Assembly (NCBI GenBank): GCA_030248225.1
Contig: JASANE010003394.1
Coordinates: 1 to 64,000, forward strand
Source of the DNA: Trileptium ribeirensis
Lineage: Eukaryota; Nematoda; Enoplea; Enoplida; Thoracostomopsidae
DNA: 64,000 bases
Direction: 5' to 3'
A program made the position numbers and the translations under genes. Below are positions 35,355 through 46,633 of this stretch, piece by piece. Position 1 is the first letter of the stretch; each line of letters begins with the position of its first letter. A model generated the notes under the pieces. The model was given only the letters and a program-made list of their open reading frames with translations. It was not told the DNA's origin and searched no databases.

Positions 35355-36290
35355 TACATTAAAACCCCTGGTTATATACCTTTAAAACGACTCTACGACC
35401 AATAGTTAAGCTGTTATGAGCTTAATTAGGGTGTTAATTAGCTATTCAGCTTAATTAATGATAAAATTGCCAAGTTCGCCAAACTTCTAAAATATCAGGT
35501 GCACATCCTCACATGATAAGCTTTTCAAACAAAAAAGTTTTTTGAAATAGGTTCAGTGGTTCTTGAGATCCATGAAGGACTAACGGACGAACGGACATCG
35601 ACTTTTTGCTCCGACAGTAAATAAAAACGCTTTGCTAAGCTCAAAAATCTAGAAGCAGCAAAATCCAAAATTTAGGGATCGATAAATATCAAAAATTTTG
35701 TAAAAGCCCCAATTTTCAGATTTTGAAGTAATTTAGACCACAAAATCCCCCAGTAGCCTACCGTACCCACGACAATCGGAAATGTTATATTTTTTGATTT
35801 AAAAGAGAGATTAAGGAGTTGGATGGGAATTTCTTATGACGGCTATGGGATGTTAAATTGGGACGGGATTCGTCATCAGAAGTTCGTGGTTTTTGAGGCG
35901 TGGCCAGTAGTATATCGGCGGGGACTAAGTGCTCGCCTTCTTTTGCGTGTGCCTATTCTCAGTAGCGGAGCTCGGCGAAGCCGAGCGAAGCGTTTTTATT
36001 TTCTGTCTGGGAGAAAGGTTGGAATGTCCGTCCGTTTGTTCGTTCTGTCCTACTGGATCTCAAGAACCACTGAACGGATTTTAAAAAACTTTTTTGTTTG
36101 AAAGCCTATCATGTGAGAGTGTGCACCTGATATTTGGGATTAAAAAATTTTGAGTGGTTAATTAGTAATTAGCTAATTAGTTAATTTTATGCAGCTAAAA
36201 TAGAGAATTTTGCAATATTTGTGTTATTTATTGAAATAGAGTCGTTTCGATCAAACGATTATAGGGTTTTTTGGGTCGAAGAATTCAAAT
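35355..36290. repeat. Foldback structure with long imperfect inverted arms (copy 1)
   Basis: Sequence from 35,355 to 35,640 matches the reverse complement of 35,970-36,290. Shared features are the GGTTCAGTGGTTCTTGAGAT/ATCTCAAGAACCACTGAAC block, the CGGACGAACGGACATC/GATGTCCGTCCG-type block, AATAAAAACGCTT and GAGTCGTTT. The middle (35,820-35,955) is composite-repeat sequence. The right half itself starts AGCGGAGCT at 35,963 and ends AGCTCCGCT near 36,384, so it may be a separate MITE. The duplicate is near 47,395-48,340. Confidence 0.6.
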
Positions 36291-38550
36291 ATAATATTTT
36301 TACCAATGATAAAGCCCTATGCAATGTAGTTACAAGAACATAAAATTGAGTACATTCGTAATGCCACAGCAAAAGCTCCGCTCACAAATGTAGTTCCACT
36401 ACCGACTAGTGCTACGATCTGATTCGACTTAGCGAGGTGGCGTGAACTAGCTCGATCCACTCTGATTTTATGCAGGGGAGCAGCAAAGCCGCAAGCAAAA
36501 AAGTTTATTTAAAATGTTAAGATACAAGTAAGGCACAGTTCTTTAGTACCGCTATTGATTAGGCTACACTTGTTACCGGTAATTTTGTTTCTTTACACCT
36601 CAGCAACTTCTTATTTTTAGTCAGCTCTTTTTTGACGAAGCCACTCAACGCTTTAACTCTGTTGGCTCTGATTTATCTATTTCCAGGTAGTTAAGGTTTA
36701 GGTATAGCTAATTATAATAATCCTCTTTTGAGGTTGACACCATTCGCCCCCGGAATGCTGACGAAGGTGCGAGTATCTAAATACCTTAACTTAGATCCAG
36801 GGAATAACCGGAACCGAAATTTACCGGAACCGGAACCAGCAACCGGAACCGTCCATTTAAACCGGATCCGGAACCGGAACCGGAACTTGGTCTTCGAAAT
36901 TTATATATAGTAAAACAGATGATGGAAGAAATGAAGGTATGGTGGATTTAAAATGCATTAAAAATAACTTTTACATTAAAATTAATGTATTGCGATGGTA
37001 TTATTGCCTTTCTGAAACTTTAAAGAGACTGAGGAAGCTAATAATGTTTATTTATTGATCAAATATGTCGGTTTTTGGACATTCAGAGCAAAAAATGTCT
37101 TCCACTATACACCATTGCGTATACTGCGTCAAATCGAATGTGCTTACAAAGCTTGGAGCGTAGAATACACACTTTCGCTCTCTCCCTTTACTACACATAC
37201 GTTTGTTGCATGTTCTTCTGTAGGAAACTTAAAATTATTGGTTTATATGATTCTAAGAGAAAATAATAGATAGAAGGTAATTTTCTGATCAGTGGTCAGA
37301 GACACTGTTTAGGCTAGCGTTGGACAAACAATGCCCGTCAGTTAGATCATAATGATGATAACTTTCTAATCAGAATGCTATAAATGAGACACACTGTGAT
37401 GCTGCTCGCACAGTTTCAATAAATACAGTTCATTGCTAAGAAAGCAGTTTCTAGCTGCGTTGCAGATAACGTTAGTTTACTTCAATTTAGACTGATTTAC
37501 CAAGTTTACAAGCGCACTGGCGGGTGCTTGACGCAATTTATGTTAGCCAAGCATACCCTAAGTACTTCTGCGTAAGCCATACTCTGTTACCTAGTTGGAC
37601 CGGTCAATTCAAACGTATTCCACAGGCTTCTGAATGTGTAAAATAGCTGCTACAAGCATCGACCCGGCTTTGCTTTAACAAACTCCTGCAGGTTATTATG
37701 AAAAATTCCTGCTCAAATTATGTGCCCTACTTACGTCTCACACAGCAAATTGGTTAGTCAATCTTTTCTTTTGCTTGGTTGTATTGGAGCTTGATCATTG
37801 TATAAGATATATTACATATGTTTGGATTACAGGATGAAGCAAAAACATAGAAAATTTCAAACAAAATTTTTAAACCGGAATTCCGGTTCCGGTATGGGTT
37901 TTGCCCTTTGCCGGAACCGGAACACAATTTTCGCCGGAACCGGAATTCCGGTTACTCCCTGCTTAGATCCTTAGATTTACGCTAAGTACGATCTTTATTT
38001 TTAAACCGGATGCCCCCAGACGGCTGACATACCGCATTAAATTAGATAAATATCATTAAAGCTTGAGTTAGCTGATACTTTATTACAGCTTCCCGTGCGT
38101 TCATACAGTTGGCACCCAGACGGCTGACCACTGCAGAGTTATTTAAATACCTGAACCTAATTTCTTAGATTTATACTAATACGAGCTGTTATATTATAGC
38201 TGTCCCCGGCTGGCTGATAAACTATACTATTATAAGAACTTTATATTAATGGCGAGCTACTATGCTGCAGTTATTTGCTCGAAAGCCTCGATCTCCTGAC
38301 GGCTGAGCGAGTTGGTAATTGGGGATACAGTGGCTCGATGCGGTAAGCTATTCCACATCCCTTACTCATCCGGTCTACTCAAGATTAGCAAAATGTATTA
38401 AGTCGCTCCAGACAGAACATTTATATACCACAGTTAACACAGTAATGCTACTGCCCTGGACCCACTAATCTTCTCTCCCTGGTAATCTCACTTGACGCTT
38501 CAGGGCCGAAATTCTTACATATTACTAACTAATATTCAGCTATATTGGTT
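35820..38550. repeat. Composite repeat family, copy 3 (contains hAT copy B)
   Basis: It starts with TTATGACGGCTATGGG, is interrupted by the MITE-like insert at 35,963-36,384 and by hAT copy B, and has an array of roughly 110-bp units, each with a variant of CCCCGGACGGCTGAC (near 38,015, 38,110, 38,210 and 38,295). It is a related, differently interrupted version of 41,020-42,960. Confidence 0.65.
36798..37961 (+). mobile_element. Non-autonomous hAT-like element, copy B
   Basis: Ends are inverted CAGGGARTAACCGGAA, with 8-bp target duplication CTTAGATC at 36,790-36,797 and 37,962-37,969. The related composite repeat at about 41,530 has the single unfilled site (CTTGGATC). The internal 72-codon frame (37,055-37,273) is shared with copies A and C but has no known domain. 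Compared with copy C it lacks 12 bases near 37,183. Confidence 0.88.
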
Positions 38551-38579
38551 TACACATAATCGTTCGTCACTTGCATAAT

Positions 38580-40130
38580 CTTGATCTCGGTTTACATAAA
38601 ATCGCGTTTGATATGCACCGATTCTTTCTTTGTATACGCCAAAGTGATAGCAAGTTTTGTCAATTTGTTCACGGTTTGAATTGGATCGCATTTGATTCGT
38701 ATTAATTCGTTCTTTATGTGCGCCGCATTGATCGCAGTTTGAGTCAAATTGATTACGGTTTGAACTGAATCGCGTTTGATTCGCATCGATTCAAATTTTT
38801 CGTGCACCAATTTGGACGTAATTTGTATCATATTTTGTACCTGTTTGGGTTGAATCGCATTTGATTCGCATCAGGTCGTTCTTTTTGTGCACTGAATTGA
38901 TCGAAATTTGTATAGTTTTGATCGCAAATTGGGTTGAATCGTGTTTGATTTGTATCGATTCGTTCTTGATATACACCGATTATGTTTTGAGTTGCACCGA
39001 TTTGTTGCAATTTACACCATATAGATCTCTGTTTGTATTATATTGCTCTCCGTTTACATTGAATTGTTGTTGGTTTATATTGTATTGGTTTGGTTTTGCA
39101 CCAATCGATCGCAGTTTGCATTGATTTGCTAGTGGTTTACATTGAATCGCTTTTGACTTGTATCGATTTGTTTTTTGCATAAGTACACCGATTTGGACCA
39201 AATTTGAATCAAATCGTGTAGCTCCGCCCATGAAACGCTCTGCCGCGTCACGTTGTGTCTGCGCCCAGTTTAAAAGCTTTCAAAAGATGCCTCCTATGTC
39301 TCGGGCGCGCTGCCTGAACTCTGATGTTTGCTCCGCCTGTCTCTTTTATTTTCAGTCCTACAACGCGGTCCCCTGCTGACTGGGGACGACAGACCGGTCG
39401 TGGAACTATTCAATCGCCTTATCTTCTTGAAAATGGTATGCTATGATTTTCCACGATCCTGGTAAGAATAAAGGTAAGAATATATTAATCGCGGTTTGAA
39501 TTGAGTTGGTCACCAGTTATGTCTAGTCGTAATTGGTTTGCGTCAATCTGTTCTTCACTTGCACCGAATAGCGTTTCATTTGCGTTTATTCGCTCTTTAT
39601 TTGGAGCGAATTGATTTTGGTTTGCACCGAATTGGGTTTGGTTCGCGTTGAATTTGTAGTTGCTTTGCATCTAATCGATCACCGTTTGCATTAAATTAAT
39701 CTCGGCATATTTTAGATCGCGTTTAATACGCACCGATTGTTTCCAAAATGCACCGCTTTGGTTATTGGTTTGTGTCTAATCGATTTTTGTTTGCGTCGGA
39801 TTGTTCTAGATTCGCTTTCACCAAATCGCGTTTGATTATCCCAATGTCGATTTGATTTACAGATTCGATCGTTATTTGCGTTGCATGGACCTCGGTTTGC
39901 ATTGTATTGTAGTTGGTTTGCACCGAATTCGCTTTGGTTTGTATCGATTTGGTCGCTATATTTACGCCGTATTGGTTTCGGTTTGTATTGTATTGCGGTT
40001 GGTTTGCACTGATTGCTGGTTCGCCCTTGTTACTCGCACTCGGTTGCTGTTGTCGCACATACACTTGTTGGATCTCGACTGTACTCCGTTCACCGTTGAC
40101 TATTTCTTAATCAGCCATTGTACTTGTTGT
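38580..40130 (-). pseudogene. Q/N-rich heptad-repeat reading frame, broken (copy 1)
   Basis: The minus strand translates, in frame-shifted pieces (for example 39,485-39,670 and 39,762-40,064), into seven-residue repeats with a hydrophobic residue at position 1 and Asn at position 4: FNANQTQ, FGANQNQ, FAPNKER, INANETL, FGASEEQ, IDANQLR. At DNA level it is a degenerate 21-bp repeat of about 1.5 kb. Regular heptads suggest a long fibrous coiled coil. I do not recognise the protein. Several frame changes and stops mean it is not a single intact gene now. Confidence 0.5.
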
Positions 40131-40219
40131 CGGTTGTACTTGCTCTAGGTTTCTGTTGTTACTCGGCGACGTGTATACTTACCCCATGCTGAAGGGGCCA
40201 TAGTTTTATGTTCCTTCTA

Positions 40220-40740
40220 TTATGATCTTCGGTCGTCGATCATTCTGATTTTGTTCCTCTGGTCGCGGCTGCTTTTTTGCTGAATATCGTTATTTTGTCG
40301 CTTTACAGTTGTTTGGTCTACATCATTACTTTGCGATTCTGTTCTTGGTTGTGCCAGTGGAATCTCTGGTTCATCTTGGTCCATACTTTGGCATACTTGC
40401 TGTAATTCTATAGTCAAAGTCGTATGCTTCGTTATAAATTGTAAGTGCTATTCTTTCTGTCATTGTAATGTTTACATCGTTTCCCGAATTTCTATTTTCG
40501 GGTGTTCTATATTTGCAAATAGTACCTCGATGCTTGCTTCTTCTTGAAACGTTTCGGTATACGTTTCTTGCACGCTTTTTCTATCCTCCGATTGCTTTTT
40601 CGTTTTTGGTTCGACAGTTCTTGTGTCCGTTTTTTGAAATATGTCTTCTGGCGCTGTGGTTAATTTGGTTCTGTCGTCGTTCCTTGTACTTTTTCGCTTA
40701 GTAATGGGCCGACATTCTTAGATCTTGTTGTCGGACTTTA
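40220..40740 (-). pseudogene. Upstream charged segment of the heptad-repeat frame (copy 1)
   Basis: On the minus strand a 65-codon frame (40,220-40,417) rich in Gln, Asp and Ser, and a stop-free stretch of about 90 codons without a start (about 40,485-40,740) rich in Lys, Glu and Thr, precede the heptad region with consistent orientation. They look like N-terminal parts of the same broken gene. The antisense 77-codon frame at 40,468-40,701 is then a shadow. The duplicate is at 52,269-52,790. Confidence 0.35.
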
Positions 40741-41019
40741 TGCGTCAATACCTTTGGTGGTGTTGTTTGGAGCGGCGTTCTTATTACTTTTTAAATTCTA
40801 GAACAGGCTTACGTAAACGTCCTGGTTACGAAGTTTAATACTTTTTACTACGATATAAATAAGTTCTATTTTGACTTGTGTCTCATTTAGGGTTAGGGTC
40901 AAATTTTGATTTTCGAAAAGAATGACCACTTTTATTTTATTACAATTGTTTCCCGCTTTCACACGACATCGTGGTCAGCATGTTATATTTTTATGATTTG
41001 ATAGGAGTTAGGGGTGTGA

Positions 41020-42960
41020 TTGAAATTTCTTATGACGGCTATCGGATGTTAAATTTACACGGGATTCTTCACCGATGAACGTGGCGTTCGAGGTGTGGCC
41101 AGTAGTATGCTGGTGGGGACTAAGTACTCGCCTTCTTTTGCGTGTACCTATTCTTATGCTATGATCTGATTCGACTTAGCGAGCTGGCGTGAACTATATC
41201 ATTCACTCTGATTTTATGCAGACGAGCACCAAACCAGCAAGTAAAAATGTTTATTTAAAATGTTAAGATACACGTAAGGCACAGTTCTTTAGTACCGCTA
41301 TTGATTAAGCTACCCTTATCACCGACAATTTTGCTTCTTTACATCTCAGTAACGTCTCTATTTTTAGCCAGTTCTTTCCTGAAGAAGCCACTCAACGCTT
41401 TGACTCTTCTGGTTCTAATTTATCGATTTCCTGTTAGTTAAGGTTTAGGTATCGTTAATATTCTATTAATCCTCTTTTGAAGTTGAACTGTTCGCCCACG
41501 GACGGCTGATGAAGGTGCGAGTTTCTAAATACCTTAACTTGGATCTTTAGAGTTACGCTATGTACCATCCTAATTTTTAAACCGGATGCCCTCGGACGGC
41601 TGACATACCGGATTAAATTAGAATATGATTAGGATTTGAGTTAGCAGATACTTTATTACAGCTCTCGTGAGTTCATACAGTTGGCCCCCGGACGGCTGAC
41701 CACTGCAGAGTTATTTAAATACCTGAGCCTAATTTCTTAGATTTACACTAATACGAGCCGTTATATTATAGCTGTCCCCAGACGGCTGACGATGTATACT
41801 ATTATAAGCACTATATAGTGGTGGCGAGCTACTAGCCAGTTATTTTCTCAAAAGTCTCGATCCCCGGACGGCTGACCGAGTTGGCAATTGGGGATACAGA
41901 GGCTCCGTGGGGCTGGCCTTTCCACAGTGTGGGTGGGACCCCACCTTCCAAATCCCCCACGTTCGTGAGATTTTCCCCCATGTCCGTCCTTCCCCACTCG
42001 GCCGAAACTTCACATATTCCAAAAAATTATATCTGAAAATTTATTTTTGTTTGCCAATGGTTTTTTAAACATCAATTACCACTATTTATAACGCTAAAAT
42101 ATAGTTTTTTAACTTGAAAATACATTCACGATAGTAATGCCTGAAAATATGGGAATATTTAATATTTTTAAGCAGAAATCATCCTCCCACTTTTAATTTC
42201 CCCGAGAATGAACATGGGGGCTCCCCAAAAGACCCCCACACTTTTCATAGGGCTGTAGACAGGCCAGTGGAGTAATGCGTGAGTAAACTTAATGTGACCC
42301 CGCCAACCTTCCTATTCTGTTATTACGGATATCGAATCGCAAACCCTTGTTACGGAAAACATGCTTAATTTCATTCGGTTTTTCGCTAACCGAAAATTGG
42401 CAAAATCAAATTCAAGTGCCAGAAATTAGACCTTTTGTTCGAACAGGATTTTGGCGATTTCAGTTTGCAGAAATTCTGTTCCCTAATGTATTATCATTTA
42501 AATTTGGATTATACAGTGTTCGCGAACAAATTTAATGCAAAACTGACGTCACAATCAAATCGACAAATTTTCGTTCTCAAACATTTGGTTAATTTTACTT
42601 CAATTTTCCGAACACAAAATGGTTAGATTTAAATCGCGGGCGCTGAGTTCGCGAACAATTTTACACCGAATTTCAATTCACCAAAAAGCGTTCCGTAACA
42701 AATTTTATCCAAAAATACAATATAGGATGATTGCCGGAGTCATTTTAAGTTTACTCGCGCATAACCCATTTCATTCCACTCAAGATTAGCAAAACGTGTT
42801 AAGTCGCTCCGGTATGAACGTTTGCCACAGTTAACACAGTAATGCTACTGCCCCGGATCCACTAATCTTCTCTCCCTGGTAATTCTCACGCGACGTTTTA
42901 GGGCCGAAATTCTTAAATTTATTAACTAATATCCAGATAATACGTATAAATTAATACTAG
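41020..42960. repeat. Composite repeat family, copy 4
   Basis: It shares module order with 35,820-38,550: TTATGACGGCTATCGGATG, GTGGCCAGTAGTATGC, AAAATGTTAAGATACACG, then about five units with CCCCGGACGGCTGAC. It lacks the hAT insert but has its own C/G-rich insert (about 41,910-42,270) and the MITE at 42,273-42,764. The duplicate is at 53,070-55,010. Confidence 0.65.
42273..42764. mobile_element. MITE with inverted ends of about 26 bp (copy 1)
   Basis: The left end TAATGCGTGAGTAAACTTAA and the right end, reverse-complemented TTATGCGCGAGTAAACTTAA, are closely matched inverted repeats around 490 bp of non-coding DNA that itself contains two GTTCGCGAAC palindromes. Two overlapping short open frames inside (42,347-42,535 and 42,435-42,626) have no domain. 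A TA-type target is possible but unclear. Confidence 0.65.
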
Positions 42961-42964
42961 TTAT

Positions 42965-44143
42965 TCAGCTCTACGGTTTTATTTGGGAAAATATTAGTAC
43001 TATGTTATGGTTAATTGAGCCCTGAACGTTAATTCGTTAACTAAGAAGCACAAATCCAAGAACCATAATCCTGTTCAAACACTTCAAGTTACACGTAGTT
43101 CTATAGGCTAAAGTCTCTGAGCGATATTATCCAAGCAAGCCTACTAAACATTGTCACAATGTTCAAGCCAATAAATTCACACTAACATGCAGCAAATTTT
43201 AAACCAGACTACCCAGCGAAGGTAGCTAAGTTATCCGATCATAATAAAATGAAAAATACATATTTTTCATACAATATTTTTACATATTGAATTACAATTG
43301 AAGTAAATATTTACATACAATTCTGAAACAGTAATAGATAAAGCTAAAACATCGATGTAAAGTCTTTTACAAAACTTCCGCTGTTGCTTACAACATTCGC
43401 CTGTCTTGATGCGAGAACAGAAGAACTAAACTAACAACGTAAAATCCAGCTAACTTCTTGTTAGCGAATAGCGTAAATTCATGTAATTTATGCAAAATAA
43501 AGCGAAAACAAAAGAAAACGAGAAAACAAAAGCCAGAATAAAGACGCAGAAGGGAAGGAGCGAATAATACAGGAAAAAATGAGAAGCCAATAGAAATGAT
43601 TTTTAGGTGGTAAAAAAACTTGCACTAGCTATGTAGTTCTCCGATACTATAAATAACTAAAATAATAATATTTATTTCAAGGTTATTGATGTCATTCTTT
43701 GTAAATTCAATTTTCTTCTATTAGCCGCCCTATGTCTATTTTTCACTTCAACTCAAAACTTTCTCAACTCACTGCCCATTAAAAATTAAATTTTACTTTA
43801 ACATCTAACATATTTCTTTTAATTTAAATGAGTATAACAGTGCCACAAGTTTTAACCTTCCTGACGATGTGATACACGACTCAACTTTGCTAGCTGTATC
43901 TGGAGACGGCGCGCAGCAGATGATGTGCAAGCTGATCTTTCGGCGGATTATACCTATGGTCATGAAAATAGCTATTAAACCTAAACATTGATAAGTCCTC
44001 AGCTATGAATTGTAGTATGCACAGTCCCAGCTCTGCTTACTGTGGACGATGCTATGGACGTGCGGATGACTCCAGATTATAAAATTTTTAAGCTATTGCG
44101 CCAATGTTGCAACAAATGGTAGAAGGCATGTACATCGGCTTAA
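42965..44143. other. AT-rich interval before the virus-derived module (copy 1)
   Basis: Mostly AT-rich and non-coding. Just before the virus-like genes, about 43,825-44,000 has a stop-free plus-strand stretch of about 60 codons without an ATG. It could be a further remnant gene. The same holds at 55,015-56,193 in the second copy. Confidence 0.4.
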
Positions 44144-44635
44144 AACATTGGATGCAAGGTTGATTTGTTATATCTATCTTGTGTACTTGATAGTTTTGAC
44201 TTTGATATTTTACGATTTAATGGTGGTATATGGAAATTCAAACCGACGAGAACGATTTTACTGTTTTCCAATGGAAAGTTAGTACTTGTGGGGGTGAAGT
44301 CAAAAGATGAAGCAAAATTAATTTTATATATAGTTTACGAAAAATTAAACGAATTGGGATATTCATGCATTCGAAAATTTGACGTACACTTTAAAATGTT
44401 GTTGGAATGTTGAAATGTGGACTTAACTTAAATTTACCTTTCGTATATGAAAGTCTGAGATCCAAATACACTGTAATGTATGAAGCCGAGCTGCATAATC
44501 GTATGAAACTTTAGATTGAGAAGGGTGTGGGTTTGATTTATGGGAGTGGTAACGTAGTTATAACTGGTTGTAAGTGTATAAATGATTTCTATTTGTCTTG
44601 CAATACTGTATATAATATCCTTAAAAGACCTTAAA
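44144..44635 (+). pseudogene. TBP-like gene of an endogenous adintovirus/Polinton-like element, broken (copy 1)
   Basis: Same gene as 56,194-56,685 but with one A missing near 44,394, which shifts frame and ends the protein after about 82 codons, and a TAG near 44,512. The first half keeps the TBP-type strand-turn LLFSNGKLVLVGVKS. Non-functional. Confidence 0.6.
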
Positions 44636-44641
44636 AAATGT

Positions 44642-45269
44642 AATCAACAATCATAGAAGTTGTAGTTGTTTGCAATCTGAGCGAACCGGTTGTTGAATTT
44701 CCGACAGCATTTTGCGCTACAAAAGTTAAAGTACTGGATGTTCAAATTCCCACTAAATACAAAAATATTGAGGGTGGTATTGTTGATTATTTCACAAATA
44801 AATCTTGGAAACGATTTACTGTTGATAAAGGCTACTACAACATTAACAATTTGTTATCTTACCTAAACACATTTAGTCAAGACATTGAATTTACAGGTGA
44901 CCCCATCTGTGATCGTGTCAGTGTATATATGTTAAGGCAGAAATTAAGATATTTCCGGAAATACAACAATTATCTGGATTCAACGCTTTACACCTGAAAT
45001 ACGGTAGACGTGATGGAAACAAATGTGTCAACATGCAGTATAACAAACCCACCTTTATAATGAGTTCTTTTGTGAAAGAACGAATAGTAAACGGAAGATA
45101 TAAACCACTACTACACGTAATTTCATCTGATGTGAAAAATACAATGAACCTAGAGTTAAACAGTAGCATGTTAAAGTTTTTCCGATTTGATGTGCTTAAT
45201 TCAGAATTTCAAACTGTTGAGTTTTTTCCGACCGCAAAGATGATATTGAGGTTATGGTTTAGTTCTTAA
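44642..45269 (+). pseudogene. Minor-capsid (penton-like) gene remnant (copy 1)
   Basis: Fragments in more than one frame, the longest 45,033-45,269, correspond to a virus-derived protein common in invertebrate genomes and regarded as the penton-like minor capsid protein of adintoviruses/Polintons. The C-terminal beta-rich end (VEFFPTAKMILRLWF) is the clearest part. At least one frame change and an internal stop separate the pieces. Confidence 0.55.
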
Positions 45270-45306
45270 AAAAGATGAATAAATTTAATAAATCTAGGTT
45301 TAAAAA

Positions 45307-45444
45307 ATGTTACCTCTATGTTTTAATTCGAGAAAGCTTCTAAAAGCTATTCCAATCATTAAGAAGAAGAAAAGTCTTAAAAAGCATCGTAAACCAGCAA
45401 AGAAAAACAAAAATGTCAAACGTATGCGGCGTCGAAAAACTTAA
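45307..45444 (+). CDS. Small basic protein, 45 codons, in the virus-derived module (copy 1)
   Basis: ATG to TAA, 45 residues, with a Lys/Arg-rich body and an RMRRRK end. It lies between the penton-like and major-capsid-like genes, where related DNA viruses encode small basic core proteins that condense DNA. The frame is intact here and in copy 2. Role is inferred from composition and position only. Confidence 0.4.
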   Translation: MLPLCFNSRKLLKAIPIIKKKKSLKKHRKPAKKNKNVKRMRRRKT

Positions 45445-45481
45445 TTGGCAGGGTGATAAGTACCCTGTTTAAGACTCAATC

Positions 45482-46354
45482 ATGTCAACACAAATGATTG
45501 AAGTCGCGTGTGAAACAACTTTACCGAGCACTGATACAGATGACTCGTTTCGTTTTAAAATTGGTGAAAGTGCATTTGATTTGATTGATTTATCTGAAAT
45601 ATTTGTATATATTGAATTTCAAATACTGAAAGGTGATGGTAAGGAGATTAAAGATATAACTCTTAAATTTGCACCATGTAATATGTTCGGGTATGGACTC
45701 TTTTCATCAGTTGAGATGAAAATAAACGGAGATCAGATAACGTACAACCAAAAACGCTACCCCTGGATGACATATATATTGTTTATGTTTACATATGAGT
45801 GAGGAACAATGAAAACAATATTTAGCAGGATGTCTTTACAAACCTGATCAGACATACATGTTTGATGATCTTGAAGATAATGAAGGTTCCATTTATAGAA
45901 ACGAGTTGACTGCGGTGTCTCAAAAATCTGAGCTTTTTTTCCATTAATTATCGATTCACATTTAACTCTTAAATACCTACCACCAAAAACAAGGTTAGAA
46001 TTTAAATTTACGCGAAGTACACCATCTCTAATACTGCTGCATGAACCAGCTAATAAATTTCAAATTTGTATCAATGATTTCAAACTCTATGTACCCAAAG
46101 CACGATTAACAAAAGAAGTTCTTGAAATTCAAAATAGAATTGGAGCAGTTATACTTCCCGCAATAAGATACAAATTATAAACGTTGCCTGTAAATATAGG
46201 TCTACAAAACGTAGACTGGACAATTTTTGATGGTGTGTTACCTCGAAGAATGTATATTTGGGAAATAACGCAGGAAGCGTACACAGGTGCAGCAAAATCA
46301 AACTTGTTTAAGCTAAATCTACCTGATATGAATAGCTTTACATTTTATTTATGA
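45482..46354 (+). pseudogene. Major-capsid-like (double jelly-roll) gene, broken (copy 1)
   Basis: The first 106 codons from ATG 45,482 match the N-terminal jelly-roll of adintovirus/Polinton-type major capsid proteins (IDLSEIFVYIEFQILKGDG, MFGYGLFSSVEMKINGD). A TGA at 45,800-45,802 ends the frame. Recognisable capsid-like sequence continues in other frames to about 46,354, with several shifts and stops. No packaging ATPase, protease, polymerase or integrase is visible nearby, so the provirus is incomplete. Confidence 0.7.
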
Positions 46355-46389
46355 ATGATGATAGATACCCTTGTAATGTCTCCCTGTAA

Positions 46390-46633
46390 TAACCGGTGAC
46401 GCAGCTGCATGGCGCAACTTCCTAACACCATGCCCATACGACTCCGGCTATCGTAACCTCAAGGGTGGACCGTGAATACTAAATTTTGAACCTATTCTTG
46501 GTCAGACCCAAGAAGCTACGGAGCTTAGCAGGCCGCAGGCGCGCTTCACGGGGTGTGTTCGGACCCCGCCCGAAGGGTTGCGTACGTGTCTAGTATCGGG
46601 TATGATTTCTGAGGTCCCCCAGGGAGGTCCCCC
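46390..46633. other. GC-richer segment at the end of copy 1
   Basis: This segment, with CGCGCTTCACGGGGTGTG and CCCCGCCCGAAGGGTTG, differs in composition from its AT-rich surroundings. It is repeated at 58,440-58,673, where it runs on into a longer GC-rich region. It contains potential stem-loops (CGGGGTGTGTTCGGACCCCG). No gene recognised. Confidence 0.4.

Larger units (their letters stand above)
34596..46633 (+). repeat. 12-kb direct tandem duplication, copy 1
   Basis: Every landmark in this interval reappears 12,038-12,053 bases further on: hAT element, heptad-repeat region, MITE and virus-derived genes. Copies differ only by scattered substitutions and small indels, so the duplication is young. 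The left breakpoint lies inside a 330-bp unit. Confidence 0.95.

Noticed and set aside
40468..40701. Hydrophobic 77-codon plus-strand frame (and its copy at 52,517-52,750)
   Set aside because: The opposite strand has a Lys/Glu/Thr-rich coding-like frame; the Phe/Leu-rich plus frame is its complement.
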